NCBI GenBank assembly: GCA_964562155.1
Contig: CAZLRU010000012.1
Span: 1-38,119 of the forward strand
Source: JAGOUY01 sp964562155
Lineage (GTDB): Bacteria; Patescibacteriota; Patescibacteriia; 2-12-FULL-60-25
Direction: 5' to 3'
DNA: 38,119 nucleotides
Shown: positions 1-6,145 of the stretch, one piece after another
Layout of the letters: each line of letters starts with the position of its first letter
How positions within the stretch are numbered: position 1 is the stretch's first letter
Translations under genes and position numbers: made by a program
Notes under the pieces: generated by a model
Told to the model about the DNA's origin: nothing
What the model saw: only the letters and a program-made list of their open reading frames with translations
Database searches by the model: none

Positions 1-24
1 TCTTCATCTATCCCCTATATCTGC

Positions 25-55
25 TTCGATCCCCACCGGTCCCACCACACAAAAC
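25..55 (+). repeat. att-like core: tRNA/tmRNA 3' end, copy 1
   Basis: The segment reads as a T-loop (TTCGATC, 25-31), the 3' half of a T-stem (CCCAC), a 7-nt acceptor 3' strand (CGGTCCC), discriminator A and encoded CCA (45-47). The bases before it cannot form the matching 5' T-stem, so this is a fragment and not a complete gene. It is identical over 31 bp to 3925-3955, exactly 3900 bp away. Such 3' fragments are the usual mark of site-specific integration into a tRNA or tmRNA gene. The expected acceptor 5' strand GGGACCG would also fit a tmRNA; which RNA it is cannot be decided here. Confidence 0.7.
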
Positions 56-87
56 GCCTCGTCGATTAGACGGGGTGTTTTGTTTTG
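49..87. terminator. Terminator hairpin after att-like core 1
   Basis: A 15-bp stem (49-63 with 69-83, including G-T pairs) and a 5-nt loop are followed by a T-rich run. It sits directly after the CCA end, as expected for the terminator of a tRNA or tmRNA gene that was carried along with the core. Confidence 0.75.
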
Positions 88-160
88 TCGTTTATTACAG
101 CGACAAATGGTGTGACCATGTGAGAAGCAAGCCGACGATCATCGGGTGCAGGAAGAGACA

Positions 161-202
161 TGTTGCCCACCTGTTGCCCACGAAGTAGGGAAAGATAGGA
201 AA
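161..202 (+). repeat. TTGCCCA-pair repeat, copy 1
   Basis: Two heptamers TTGCCCA start at 163 and 174 (11-bp period). They lie in a 42-bp block that is identical to 3786-3827, and the first 37 bp or so also match 1111-1147. The first heptamer starts 138 bp downstream of the start of the copy-1 core. A direct pair spaced one helical turn apart resembles protein-binding sites such as integrase arm sites; that function is inferred. Confidence 0.75.
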
Positions 203-248
203 GTCGCTTGACACTCTTCTCCTGTGAGAAAGTCCAGTTGAACTAACG

Positions 249-968
249 CTACAAAACAAAATCTTTAACAATCCTCAAGAGATCGTTCGCACGAGCAGCT
301 AAAATTTCATCTGACGTGTAGAGCGATCCAAGACACGATGGAGACGTTGCAATGGTCACTATACTGGGTTTAATCTTGAACTTTTGGACCAAAGCCCTCA
401 TAAAAGAACGTACGTCTTCATCTTTCCAACGCTCAACGGGATCATCCTCATCCTGATCGGTCGTGAAGTAGTCCAAATCAATATCCAGAATCAGTGCATC
501 ATACCTTCGTGTCTCGAAAAGGCTGAAAAACTCATCCTGATTCGAGGTGTATTCAAATGCGACATCAGGCTCACATTCTGGATCAAAACCATTAACAACC
601 TCCGATTTGTGACAAAGATTTAGAAGATGAATTTTATCTCTATGCTCAAAAACAAAAGGATACAAAAAATTATCCCATTTGAGCTCGCGATCGGAAAAAG
701 TCTTCAGTCGATCACTGGTAACGCTTCCCAATGGAATTGAATCTCTTGAGAAATCACCGCTAACTGCATCTGGATGAGCATCGATATGCAGTAGTTGAAT
801 CGCCGTGTGTTTGGAGGGATCAAAAAACGTTTTCCAACACGTATAAGCAAGGCGATGATTGTTTACTATATGAACATTTTGCTCGAGAAATGACTCAAGG
901 ATTTTTCCACCAAAAGCCCGCGGGATAGCCTCCTCTGTATATTCAATATTGTTTTCCGTATTATCCAT
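249..968 (-). CDS. UPF0489-like protein (arginase-like fold predicted)
   Basis: This 239-residue protein shows the signature segments of the UPF0489 family: HIDAHPDA (about residues 62-69), LDIDLDYF (about 158-165) and a downstream SPSCLG. The Asp/His-rich HIDAHPD and DIDLDYF motifs resemble metal ligands of arginase/deacetylase-like enzymes, so a metal-dependent hydrolase fold is plausible; no substrate is established that I know of. It is the only gene between att-like copies 1 and 2, so it is likely the cargo of that unit. The coding region is visibly more AT-rich than the helicase next door. A weak GGAA lies about 14 nt before the ATG. Family assignment is fairly sure, function unknown. 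Confidence 0.72.
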   Translation of the reverse strand: MDNTENNIEYTEEAIPRAFGGKILESFLEQNVHIVNNHRLAYTCWKTFFDPSKHTAIQLLHIDAHPDAVSGDFSRDSIPLGSVTSDRLKTFSDRELKWDNFLYPFVFEHRDKIHLLNLCHKSEVVNGFDPECEPDVAFEYTSNQDEFFSLFETRRYDALILDIDLDYFTTDQDEDDPVERWKDEDVRSFMRALVQKFKIKPSIVTIATSPSCLGSLYTSDEILAARANDLLRIVKDFVL

Positions 969-1089
969 ATTTCATGATTCCAACACTGTTATTAATAAAC
1001 CGCGGCAAAAATACCCCCATAAGATATACTCAAATAATATTTCGCTCTATAGAAGGTGAGACAAGCATCTCACTTCGGCTCTTTACCCG

Positions 1090-1256
1090 TCCCCCACCCT
1101 TCCCAAAAGCGTTGCCCACCTGTTGCCCACGAAGTAGGGAAAGATAGAAAATAGGGAATTTTGACAGAAGATGAGAATGCGTTTTTCCTAAGATTTTACT
1201 AGGAAATACCTCAACCAAGCCTCATACTCCCCCTCCCTACTCGTAGCTTCGATCCC
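1090..1256 (+). repeat. Cassette end repeat, copy 2, with decayed att-like core
   Basis: About 167 bp align with 3766-3933 at high identity. The block contains the TTGCCCA pair (1112-1118 and 1123-1129), a shared stretch around TTTTGACAGAAGAT, and the shared end TCGTAG-c/t-TTCGATCC. The core at 1248-1255 keeps the T-loop bases but diverges afterwards and lacks the acceptor and CCA. The distance from the heptamer pair to the core (136 bp) equals that of copy 3 (137 bp). Confidence 0.75.
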
Positions 1257-1292
1257 TCACATTCCTAAAATTTTTGATCTAAGTCCTAAACA

Positions 1293-1320
1293 TAAACACC
1301 CGCCTTTTAGCGGGTGTTTA
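1293..1320. terminator. Terminator hairpin after core 2
   Basis: A perfect 11-bp stem (1293-1303 with 1310-1320) with a 6-nt loop. Its A/T-rich outer flanks let it act in either direction, although neither side has a long T-run. It occupies the same place relative to the core as hairpins 1 and 3, and it is also the first hairpin downstream of the helicase stop on the minus strand. Confidence 0.7.
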
Positions 1321-1435
1321 TCATTCCTCTTTCATCCTCGAAGAGAAGGAAAAAGGAATTCGGTGGTCAGGACACCGAAAAGGAAGGTAATGAGCATTGT
1401 ACTGCACTATTGTCTGACTCAATAAGTGAGTTTGG

Positions 1436-3514
1436 CTACTCTTTCGTTCCCAGGAAGTCGAACCAGTCAGTCCATTCTCGGACATACGTTCTGTGGGGTT
1501 CGCTAGGCAGTTTGGGATCTTGTTTGTAGGCTCCCTTTCTGTATTCCGGTCCCGTTCTGATCCCCAGCTTCCTCGCAGCCGCCGAAGCCTCGGCCAGAGT
1601 GGCGTAGTAACCGGTGCCCAAAAAATCAGGCCAGCCCACCCATCCCTCGTAGTACGCCTGAGGATTATACAGAAGATGAGGATCTTCCTTATACCTCTTT
1701 TGGTAGTCTCCTTTGATCTTCACCCCCAGCTTCCTCGCAGCCGCCGAAGCCTCGGCCAGAGTGGTGTAAGGATTGGTATCCAGGAAGTCGGGCCAGGTGG
1801 TCCAGTCGGGATAAATGGCATAAGGAACACTGGACAGTTTGGGATCGGACTTGTACCTCTTATCATATTCGGTGCTATCCCTGATTCCCAGCTTCCTCGC
1901 AGCCGCCGAAGCCTCGGCCAGAGTGGTGTAAGGATTGGTATCCAGGAAGTCGGGCCAGGTGGTCCAGTCGGGATAAATGTCTTTGGGGGTAGAAGGAAGT
2001 TTGGGGTCTCCTTTACGTTTAGCACTGTATTCCGGTCCCGTTCTGATTCCCAGCTTCCTCGCAGCCGCCGAAGCCTCGGCCAGAGTCTTATAATGCTTTT
2101 CGAGGAAATCAGACCAGCTGGTCCAGTCTGCGTAAACGAGGTTCGGGTTGCTAGGAAGCATGGGATCTTCTTTATAGAGCCCAGCTTTATAATTCTTGCC
2201 ATCTGTAATCCCCAGCTTCCTCGCCGCCTCTGAAGCTTCGGCGAGAGTGGAATAGAAGTTTTTTTCGATCCCATCGAGGAGCTTGAGAATATCGATAAGC
2301 TCAGGAGCGATCTCGAACTCCACATTATCGAAGAGAGTGTCATCGAACGGAATACGAGGTCCAAACGGACCACAACCCCCGTCACTCTCTTCGTCATCTC
2401 CTTGCTCTGTACGCTTCGCCTTCATCTCCTCGAGGAAGTCACGCAGCATCTGGAGACGCTGCACGTTCCCGACGAAGTCATAGACCGTTACGCGCTCCTT
2501 GCCCGGAGCGAGACGCAGGCCGCGGCCGAGCTGCTGAAGAAAGATAGTGAGAGATTGAGTAGAGCGAAGGAAGACGACGACGTCTGCGTCCGGAACATCG
2601 ACACCCTCATTGAGGGCGTCAACCGTGATGAGGCGACGGACATCCCCCAGACGAAAGCTGGTAAGGAGTGCGGTACGCTCGACACTGCCCATGTCGGAGT
2701 GGTACGCCTTCGCGGTAGGCACCTTGCTTGCCAGATCATTTGTCCTGGGGATCGAGTCCGCGAAGATGATCGCCTTGGTCTCGGGCGGGAGTTCGTCCAT
2801 CAGCGCGAGGAAGCCGTTGTCTGCAGCCTTGCGAAACAGCCGCCTCTCCAGCTCCTTTTTAGTGATGACTACTCCCTTGCTACGAACATCTTCGAGAATG
2901 GCGTCGATCTCCTCACGAAGGCCCTCGGCAGACATGAGCTTGTAGGTGACAGGGGTGACATACCCGCGAGCCATGGCTTCGGCGAGCGTGACGATCGCGA
3001 CCGGCTCACCGAAGATCTGGCGAATGTCTCTGCCATCCATCCGATCTGGGGTCGCCGTCATACCGATCAGCCCCTTGGGCTTGAAGAAGGTAATGACGTC
3101 GCGATACATGTCCGCCTGGGCGTGGTGTCCTTCGTCAACGATCACCATCTCGAAGTCGTCAGGGGTGAACTCTCCCCGCTCGATACAGTTACGCATCGTG
3201 ACGAAATTCGCGTAGACAATCGAATGGCTGTCTTCGGCAGAACCCTGATCGTAGAGACGGCCCACCTGAGCACGAGGGAAGAGCTTGCGGAATTCAGCTT
3301 CCAACTGCTCGAGAATGGCGTTCATGTGCGCCAGCACGAGCACCCGCTTCTTAGAGGAAGGGGTACCGATCTGGCGCTTGACTGCGAAGGCGGCGGTCAG
3401 GGTTTTCCCCGTTCCCGTCGCCATCACGATCAGGGCTCGTCCCGTGGCGTCGAGCGCCTCGCAGACATTGTCGATGATAGGAGCCTGAAACTTCCTGGGC
3501 TTGAGATTGGCCAT
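1436..3514 (-). CDS. DEAD/DEAH-type superfamily 2 helicase with C-terminal 54-residue repeats
   Basis: The 692-residue protein begins with an SF2 helicase core: Walker A ATGTGKT (32-38), motif II DEGHH (127-131), TATPDR (153-158), and in the second RecA lobe QQLGRGLR (motif VI) near residue 330. After an acidic linker, residues from about 420 to the end are five tandem repeats built on TLAEASAAARKLGI, a DPxLPSxP segment and a YPDWTTWPDFLD-like end. These resemble the integrase-repeat-type modules found in some phage integrases; that match is from memory and needs a profile search. No nuclease or methylase domain is visible and no partner gene is adjacent. The start has a GAGG about 8 nt upstream. 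It is the only gene between att-like copies 2 and 3, so it is likely mobile cargo, possibly for defence or element maintenance (inference). Confidence 0.85.
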   Translation of the reverse strand: MANLKPRKFQAPIIDNVCEALDATGRALIVMATGTGKTLTAAFAVKRQIGTPSSKKRVLVLAHMNAILEQLEAEFRKLFPRAQVGRLYDQGSAEDSHSIVYANFVTMRNCIERGEFTPDDFEMVIVDEGHHAQADMYRDVITFFKPKGLIGMTATPDRMDGRDIRQIFGEPVAIVTLAEAMARGYVTPVTYKLMSAEGLREEIDAILEDVRSKGVVITKKELERRLFRKAADNGFLALMDELPPETKAIIFADSIPRTNDLASKVPTAKAYHSDMGSVERTALLTSFRLGDVRRLITVDALNEGVDVPDADVVVFLRSTQSLTIFLQQLGRGLRLAPGKERVTVYDFVGNVQRLQMLRDFLEEMKAKRTEQGDDEESDGGCGPFGPRIPFDDTLFDNVEFEIAPELIDILKLLDGIEKNFYSTLAEASEAARKLGITDGKNYKAGLYKEDPMLPSNPNLVYADWTSWSDFLEKHYKTLAEASAAARKLGIRTGPEYSAKRKGDPKLPSTPKDIYPDWTTWPDFLDTNPYTTLAEASAAARKLGIRDSTEYDKRYKSDPKLSSVPYAIYPDWTTWPDFLDTNPYTTLAEASAAARKLGVKIKGDYQKRYKEDPHLLYNPQAYYEGWVGWPDFLGTGYYATLAEASAAARKLGIRTGPEYRKGAYKQDPKLPSEPHRTYVREWTDWFDFLGTKE
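1563..2260 (-). repeat. Five in-frame tandem coding repeats (about 162 bp)
   Basis: A roughly 40-bp highly conserved block encoding TLAEASAAARKLGI recurs at about 1563, 1724, 1887, 2049 and 2210. The spacing is 161-163 bp, an exact multiple of 3, so each unit adds 54 codons to the helicase. The middle units are nearly identical at the DNA level over much longer stretches, which suggests recent unit duplication or gene conversion. Confidence 0.9.
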
Positions 3515-3765
3515 CTTATCCTCACTTCTTGTCGAGCTCAGCTCGACGGATGTTTGACCGACTTACAATTAAGCCGGACGCAAAATAGCTGAATAAATTC
3601 AGATATCATGCTTCACGCCTAAAAAACTCTAAAAATTGTTAAAGTACAACGTAGAAATATAGCATATATTAGCCAATTTGTCAATACGAATCAAGCAACA
3701 ATAAGAACCAAAACACTTGGTGTAATCAACTGTAAAAAATCAGATGATGTTAGGAGCCCACATCC
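3515..3765. other. AT-rich helicase upstream region with hairpins
   Basis: No gene is supported. A perfect hairpin GTCGAGC-TCA-GCTCGAC lies at 3531-3547, about 17 bp from the helicase start codon and just upstream of its ribosome-binding site. A second short dyad, CTGAAT-AA-ATTCAG, is at 3589-3602. Both could be operators or leader structures for the helicase. The rest is AT-rich and may contain the promoter, which I could not place. Confidence 0.5.
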
Positions 3766-3933
3766 CCTCCCACCTCTCCCAAAAGTGTTGCCCACCTGTT
3801 GCCCACGAAGTAGGGAAAGATAGGAAAATGGGGAATTTTGACAGAAGATAAGAATGCGCTTTTTCTAAGGTTTTCCTAAGAATTACCTTAGCCTAGCCTC
3901 ATACTGACTCCCCTGTCTCGTAGTTTCGATCCC
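3766..3933 (+). repeat. Cassette end repeat, copy 3
   Basis: This block aligns with 1090-1256 with one or two indels and scattered substitutions. It contains the TTGCCCA pair (3788-3794 and 3799-3805) and runs straight into the intact core at 3925. Together with copy 2 it brackets the helicase as a 2.68-kb unit. Confidence 0.78.
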
Positions 3934-3955
3934 CACCGGTCCCACCACACAAAAC
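3925..3955 (+). repeat. att-like core: tRNA/tmRNA 3' end, copy 3
   Basis: Identical over 31 bp to 25-55: T-loop, T-stem 3' strand, acceptor 3' strand, discriminator and CCA (3945-3947). The preceding CGTAG cannot pair as a T-stem 5' strand, so no complete tRNA exists here. It likely marks the right boundary of the island. Confidence 0.72.
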
Positions 3956-3984
3956 ACCCATCCTAAACAGGTGGGTGTTTTTTT
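3952..3984. terminator. Terminator hairpin after core 3
   Basis: An 11-bp stem (3952-3962 with 3970-3980, one G-T pair), a 7-nt loop and a following T-run. Same position relative to the CCA as at core 1. Confidence 0.82.
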
Positions 3985-4059
3985 ATTCAAGAATGAGCGA
4001 CATTTATGATGAGATCATGGGAAGCAAGCACACGACCAGGAAATGATAACGATTGAGTA

Positions 4060-4077
4060 TTGCCCATCCGTTGCCCA
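4060..4077 (+). repeat. TTGCCCA-pair repeat, copy 4
   Basis: Heptamers TTGCCCA at 4060-4066 and 4071-4077, again with an 11-bp period, 135 bp downstream of core 3. With copy 3 on the other side, core 3 is flanked almost symmetrically (-137 and +135) in the same orientation. The stretch 4000-4040 also resembles 98-135 after core 1. Confidence 0.7.
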
Positions 4078-4100
4078 AAATAAGGAAACAAGTCTATTTC

Positions 4101-4127
4101 TTGCAATATTTTAATACCTTCTATAAC
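4101..4127 (+). promoter_or_regulatory. Candidate promoter for 4151 gene
   Basis: TTGCAA (4101-4106) and TATAAC (4122-4127) with a 15-bp spacer, followed by an AGGAGG Shine-Dalgarno at about 4136-4141. The spacer is shorter than ideal. Confidence 0.4.
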
Positions 4128-4150
4128 GTCTCTGCAGGAGGTACCGTTCT

Positions 4151-4486
4151 ATGGAACGTCGTGATCGTAAGTTCGCCCTGATCGTGCTCGCCCTGCTGCT
4201 CGGAGTGCCCGCCGGGGTCTCCGCCGCCCACATCGCGCTCCACCAGCAGACCCTCACGTTCGAGGGCCGCTCCTGGGTCGTGCTCACCACGGACCAATCT
4301 CGTGTTTCCGTCCGCAATCCCAACGGGGGGCAGGAGTACAATCTCTTCCTCGAAGAAGGCGTCCTCCACCGCGACCGGCAGCCGTTCTACTGGGGACGGC
4401 AAGGCTTACCGCCCCGCGTGGAGGAACCAGTGACCGACGAAGACCGTCGGCTCTACACCTTCTATCGTCAGCAGCCCCAAAACTGA
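4151..4486 (+). CDS. Small secreted or membrane-anchored protein of unknown function
   Basis: A 111-residue product. Residues 1-26 form a signal peptide or single membrane anchor: basic MERRDRK, a hydrophobic stretch, and a VSAAHIA cleavage-like region. The rest is polar and mixed, with no motif I recognise. The start is supported by a strong AGGAGG Shine-Dalgarno 10 bp upstream. The coding sequence is G+C-rich, unlike the AT-rich island gene at 249-968. It stands alone just right of the island boundary and is followed by a strong terminator hairpin. Real gene likely; function unknown. Confidence 0.7.
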   Translation: MERRDRKFALIVLALLLGVPAGVSAAHIALHQQTLTFEGRSWVVLTTDQSRVSVRNPNGGQEYNLFLEEGVLHRDRQPFYWGRQGLPPRVEEPVTDEDRRLYTFYRQQPQN

Positions 4487-4561
4487 CATCCGCTCCTTAC
4501 TCCCTTGGGATAACTCCCCTTCCAGACTTGAGCTCACGAATAATCGTGCATTGAAGTCTAT

Positions 4562-4591
4562 AAAACATCCTCCAACACCGGGGGATGTTTT
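4562..4591. terminator. Bidirectional terminator
   Basis: A 12-bp stem (4562-4573 with 4580-4591, one G-T pair) and a 6-nt loop, with A-run and T-run flanks. It lies between the convergent genes at 4151 and 4665 and can serve both. Confidence 0.8.
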
Positions 4592-4664
4592 ATGATATTG
4601 CGCAACCCTCCTCTTTGGAGCGACTGATCGATGAAAAACCTCTCGTTCAAAAAACCCAAGCCAT

Positions 4665-5390
4665 CTACCGCACAAACATAAATCCAGTGTGAGCGCGAGC
4701 GAATGTCTCAACCGTTCCCAGCTCATAAAGGCCACCAGGAACCACCACCCACCCCTTGTGTCGCGCCGCTAACTCAGCAGGCTCTGGAATGGTTTTGTAT
4801 TTGACTTCACGATGCCGAATCACCTGCTCAAACCCCTCAACCTGAGGATACAAACACCGCAAGCTTGCACGAATACATGCATCATGGACAGCAAACAACG
4901 CCTGCTCATCTCGAGCTTTGATCGCAATCATTCTCACATCTTCCGGTGTCCGCTCATCCTCAGCCAGATGATAGATCACCACAAAATCAATCATGAGCTC
5001 AAGAAACAATTCCAGATATTCAAGCAAGCTCTTAGAATCTTTCGGACAGCCCCGTTCACACACCTCCGTTAAGACGCGCAGGCGAGATGAATAACGACTC
5101 GCAATATCCTGGATCATAACCGGGCGAGCTAAAATCTCCCTCAAAAGCTGATTTCGAATCCACTCATACGCTTCCGGCTGGTCCCATCGCTCAAGCTGAC
5201 CCTCCTTCACAACATACACCGAGGGCACAGGATACGGATTCACCCAATCAAACACCTTGCCGAGTCCCATTGTATGCGCTCGAAACCAAGCTTCTTGAAT
5301 AAGAATAGAACGATCTGCGACATCTCGATAGGCATACGTAGACATAAAAGGCATCGTCTCAAATAAGCATCCAACCGCCAAGTCTTGCAA
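4665..5390 (-). CDS. Hypothetical protein, mostly helical
   Basis: A 241-residue protein I do not recognise with confidence. It has an aromatic-rich N-terminus (ETMPFMSTYAYRD), a DWVNPYPVPSVYVVKEG segment near residue 50, a long helical middle (about 75-175) with acidic and aromatic residues, and a C-terminal segment AARHKGWVVVPGGLYELG. The layout loosely recalls the helical part that precedes the swivelling domain in PEP-utilising-enzyme-like CPR proteins, but the swivelling domain itself is absent. The start could also be the internal Met at MPFMST, about 12 residues downstream. It is flanked by hairpins at 4562-4591 and 5451-5490, suggesting its own transcript. Confidence 0.6.
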   Translation of the reverse strand: MQDLAVGCLFETMPFMSTYAYRDVADRSILIQEAWFRAHTMGLGKVFDWVNPYPVPSVYVVKEGQLERWDQPEAYEWIRNQLLREILARPVMIQDIASRYSSRLRVLTEVCERGCPKDSKSLLEYLELFLELMIDFVVIYHLAEDERTPEDVRMIAIKARDEQALFAVHDACIRASLRCLYPQVEGFEQVIRHREVKYKTIPEPAELAARHKGWVVVPGGLYELGTVETFARAHTGFMFVR

Positions 5391-5455
5391 AAAGAGGAAT
5401 ATTTTGTTATATCTTTTTCAGTTAGATCCTTAGCTTTCTCTTTGGGGTATCCCTC

Positions 5456-5484
5456 GAGTCGTTGAAACCTTTCATGAACGACTC
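5456..5484. other. Hairpin between divergent genes
   Basis: An 8-bp stem GAGTCGTT with AACGACTC (5456-5463 and 5477-5484) that may extend outward through TCCC/GGGA after a small internal mismatch. It lies in the 117-bp gap between divergent genes. It lacks a T-run, so an operator or leader structure is more likely than a terminator. Confidence 0.4.
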
Positions 5485-5507
5485 ACGGGACACTCGAAAG
5501 ACGCGCG

Positions 5508-5807
5508 ATGCGTCGCCGGAGGCCGTCCAAAGTCGAGGAAGCGAACGTGACGACACGGGCAGCAAGGGATCTGATCGAGGAAATAGAGGGTCTGCGAGCT
5601 GAAATGCGCGTGAAGCTCAAACAGCTCGAGGAGGCGAAGGGGGTCCCCTTTACCCTCAAACAGGGCTACAAATACGCTCTCCAAGAACCGATCGATGAAC
5701 GGTTCAGCCAAGACCTCCTAGAGAGGATCTGCAAGCGCCTCAAAGAAGCCATGGAACAACTCCTCTCGGTCACCACCACGCGCACCACCTCATCTCAGGA
5801 GATGTAG
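5508..5807 (+). CDS. Small helical protein of unknown function
   Basis: A 99-residue product with a very basic start (MRRRRPSK), a heptad-like helix at about 20-45 (DLIEEIEGLRAEMRVKLKQLEEA) and a second amphipathic helix at about 68-88. A coiled-coil or nucleic-acid-associated protein is possible, but no family is recognised. It is followed by two terminator hairpins. The start has only a weak GAAAG upstream; a later GTG at about 5548 is an alternative. Confidence 0.55.
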   Translation: MRRRRPSKVEEANVTTRAARDLIEEIEGLRAEMRVKLKQLEEAKGVPFTLKQGYKYALQEPIDERFSQDLLERICKRLKEAMEQLLSVTTTRTTSSQEM

Positions 5808-5842
5808 CTCCCCTGCATCTTCACACATTCTCCCTCTTTAAA

Positions 5843-5870
5843 AAAACGCCGTCCTGGCGTTTTCGCGTTT
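5843..5870 (+). terminator. Terminator of 5508 gene
   Basis: A perfect 8-bp stem AAAACGCC / GGCGTTTT (5843-5850, 5856-5863) with a 5-nt loop, followed by CGCG and a T-run. Confidence 0.7.
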
Positions 5871-5899
5871 TTACCAACACCCAACACCTTAGGAAATAC

Positions 5900-5925
5900 A
5901 AAAACACCCCACAGGGGGTGTTTTT
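5900..5925. terminator. Terminator downstream of tRNA-Val
   Basis: A perfect 11-bp stem (5900-5910 with 5915-5925), 4-nt loop, with A-run on one side and T-run on the other. It is 3 bp from the CCA end of the minus-strand tRNA-Val and probably ends the tRNA transcript. Confidence 0.85.
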
Positions 5926-5927
5926 GA

Positions 5928-6004
5928 TGGTGGGCACTGTAGGATTCGAACCTACGACCCCCTCGGTGTAAACGAGGTGCTCTAACCAACTGAGCTAAGT
6001 GCCC
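5928..6004 (-). tRNA. tRNA-Val(UAC)
   Basis: Read on the minus strand: acceptor GGGCACT pairs with AGTGCCC, D-arm AGCTC...GAGC, anticodon stem CCTCG/CGAGG around loop TTTACAC (anticodon TAC), T-arm GTAGG-TTCGAAT-CCTAC, discriminator A and an encoded CCA (5928-5930). It lies just downstream of tRNA-Leu and the two are probably co-transcribed. Confidence 0.97.
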
Positions 6005-6019
6005 GAAGATCCGTTCACA

Positions 6020-6106
6020 TGGTGGGCGAGGAGAGACTCGAACTCTCATGCCAGTGAAGGCGCTACCACCTCAAAGTAGTGCGTCTACCAATTTCGCCAC
6101 TCGCCC
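6020..6106 (-). tRNA. tRNA-Leu(GAG)
   Basis: Class II tRNA on the minus strand. Acceptor GGGCGAG/CTCGCCC, anticodon stem CTACT/GGTAG around TTGAGGT (anticodon GAG), a variable-arm hairpin GCC-TTCACT-GGC, T-arm GAGAG-TTCGAGT-CTCTC, discriminator A and encoded CCA (6020-6022). The 15-bp gap to tRNA-Val suggests a common transcript. Confidence 0.96.
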
Positions 6107-6145
6107 ATCAAGTGCACAGATCGGCGGAAGAATACCAATTGCGAA

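Larger units (their letters stand above)
969..1435. other. Intergenic boundary between cassette units
   Basis: No gene is supported in this 467-bp stretch. It starts AT-rich, as expected for a promoter region of the minus-strand gene at 968, although I could not fix a convincing -35/-10 pair. A hairpin sits at 1053-1076 (GTGAGA with TCTCAC). The TTGCCCA pair repeat, the decayed core and a perfect terminator hairpin follow. The remainder to the helicase stop shows nothing recognisable. Confidence 0.5.

Noticed and set aside
1..47. Complete tRNA at the window start
   Set aside because: Only the T-loop, 3' T-stem and acceptor end are present; the preceding bases do not pair.
1111..1147. Remnant of an integrase coding end in the heptamer repeat
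   Set aside because: No reading frame is kept among the four copies, and flanks diverge without codon pattern.
1493..2233. 246-residue repetitive open frame on the plus strand
   Set aside because: It mirrors the 54-residue helicase repeats on the opposite strand and has no independent start signal.
1563..2260. CRISPR-like regular repeats
   Set aside because: The 162-bp period, in-frame units and similar spacers show coding tandem repeats, not a CRISPR array.
2402..3592. 396-residue open frame on the plus strand
   Set aside because: It lies antisense to the helicase core, whose motifs are intact; the frame is a by-product of G+C-rich codons.
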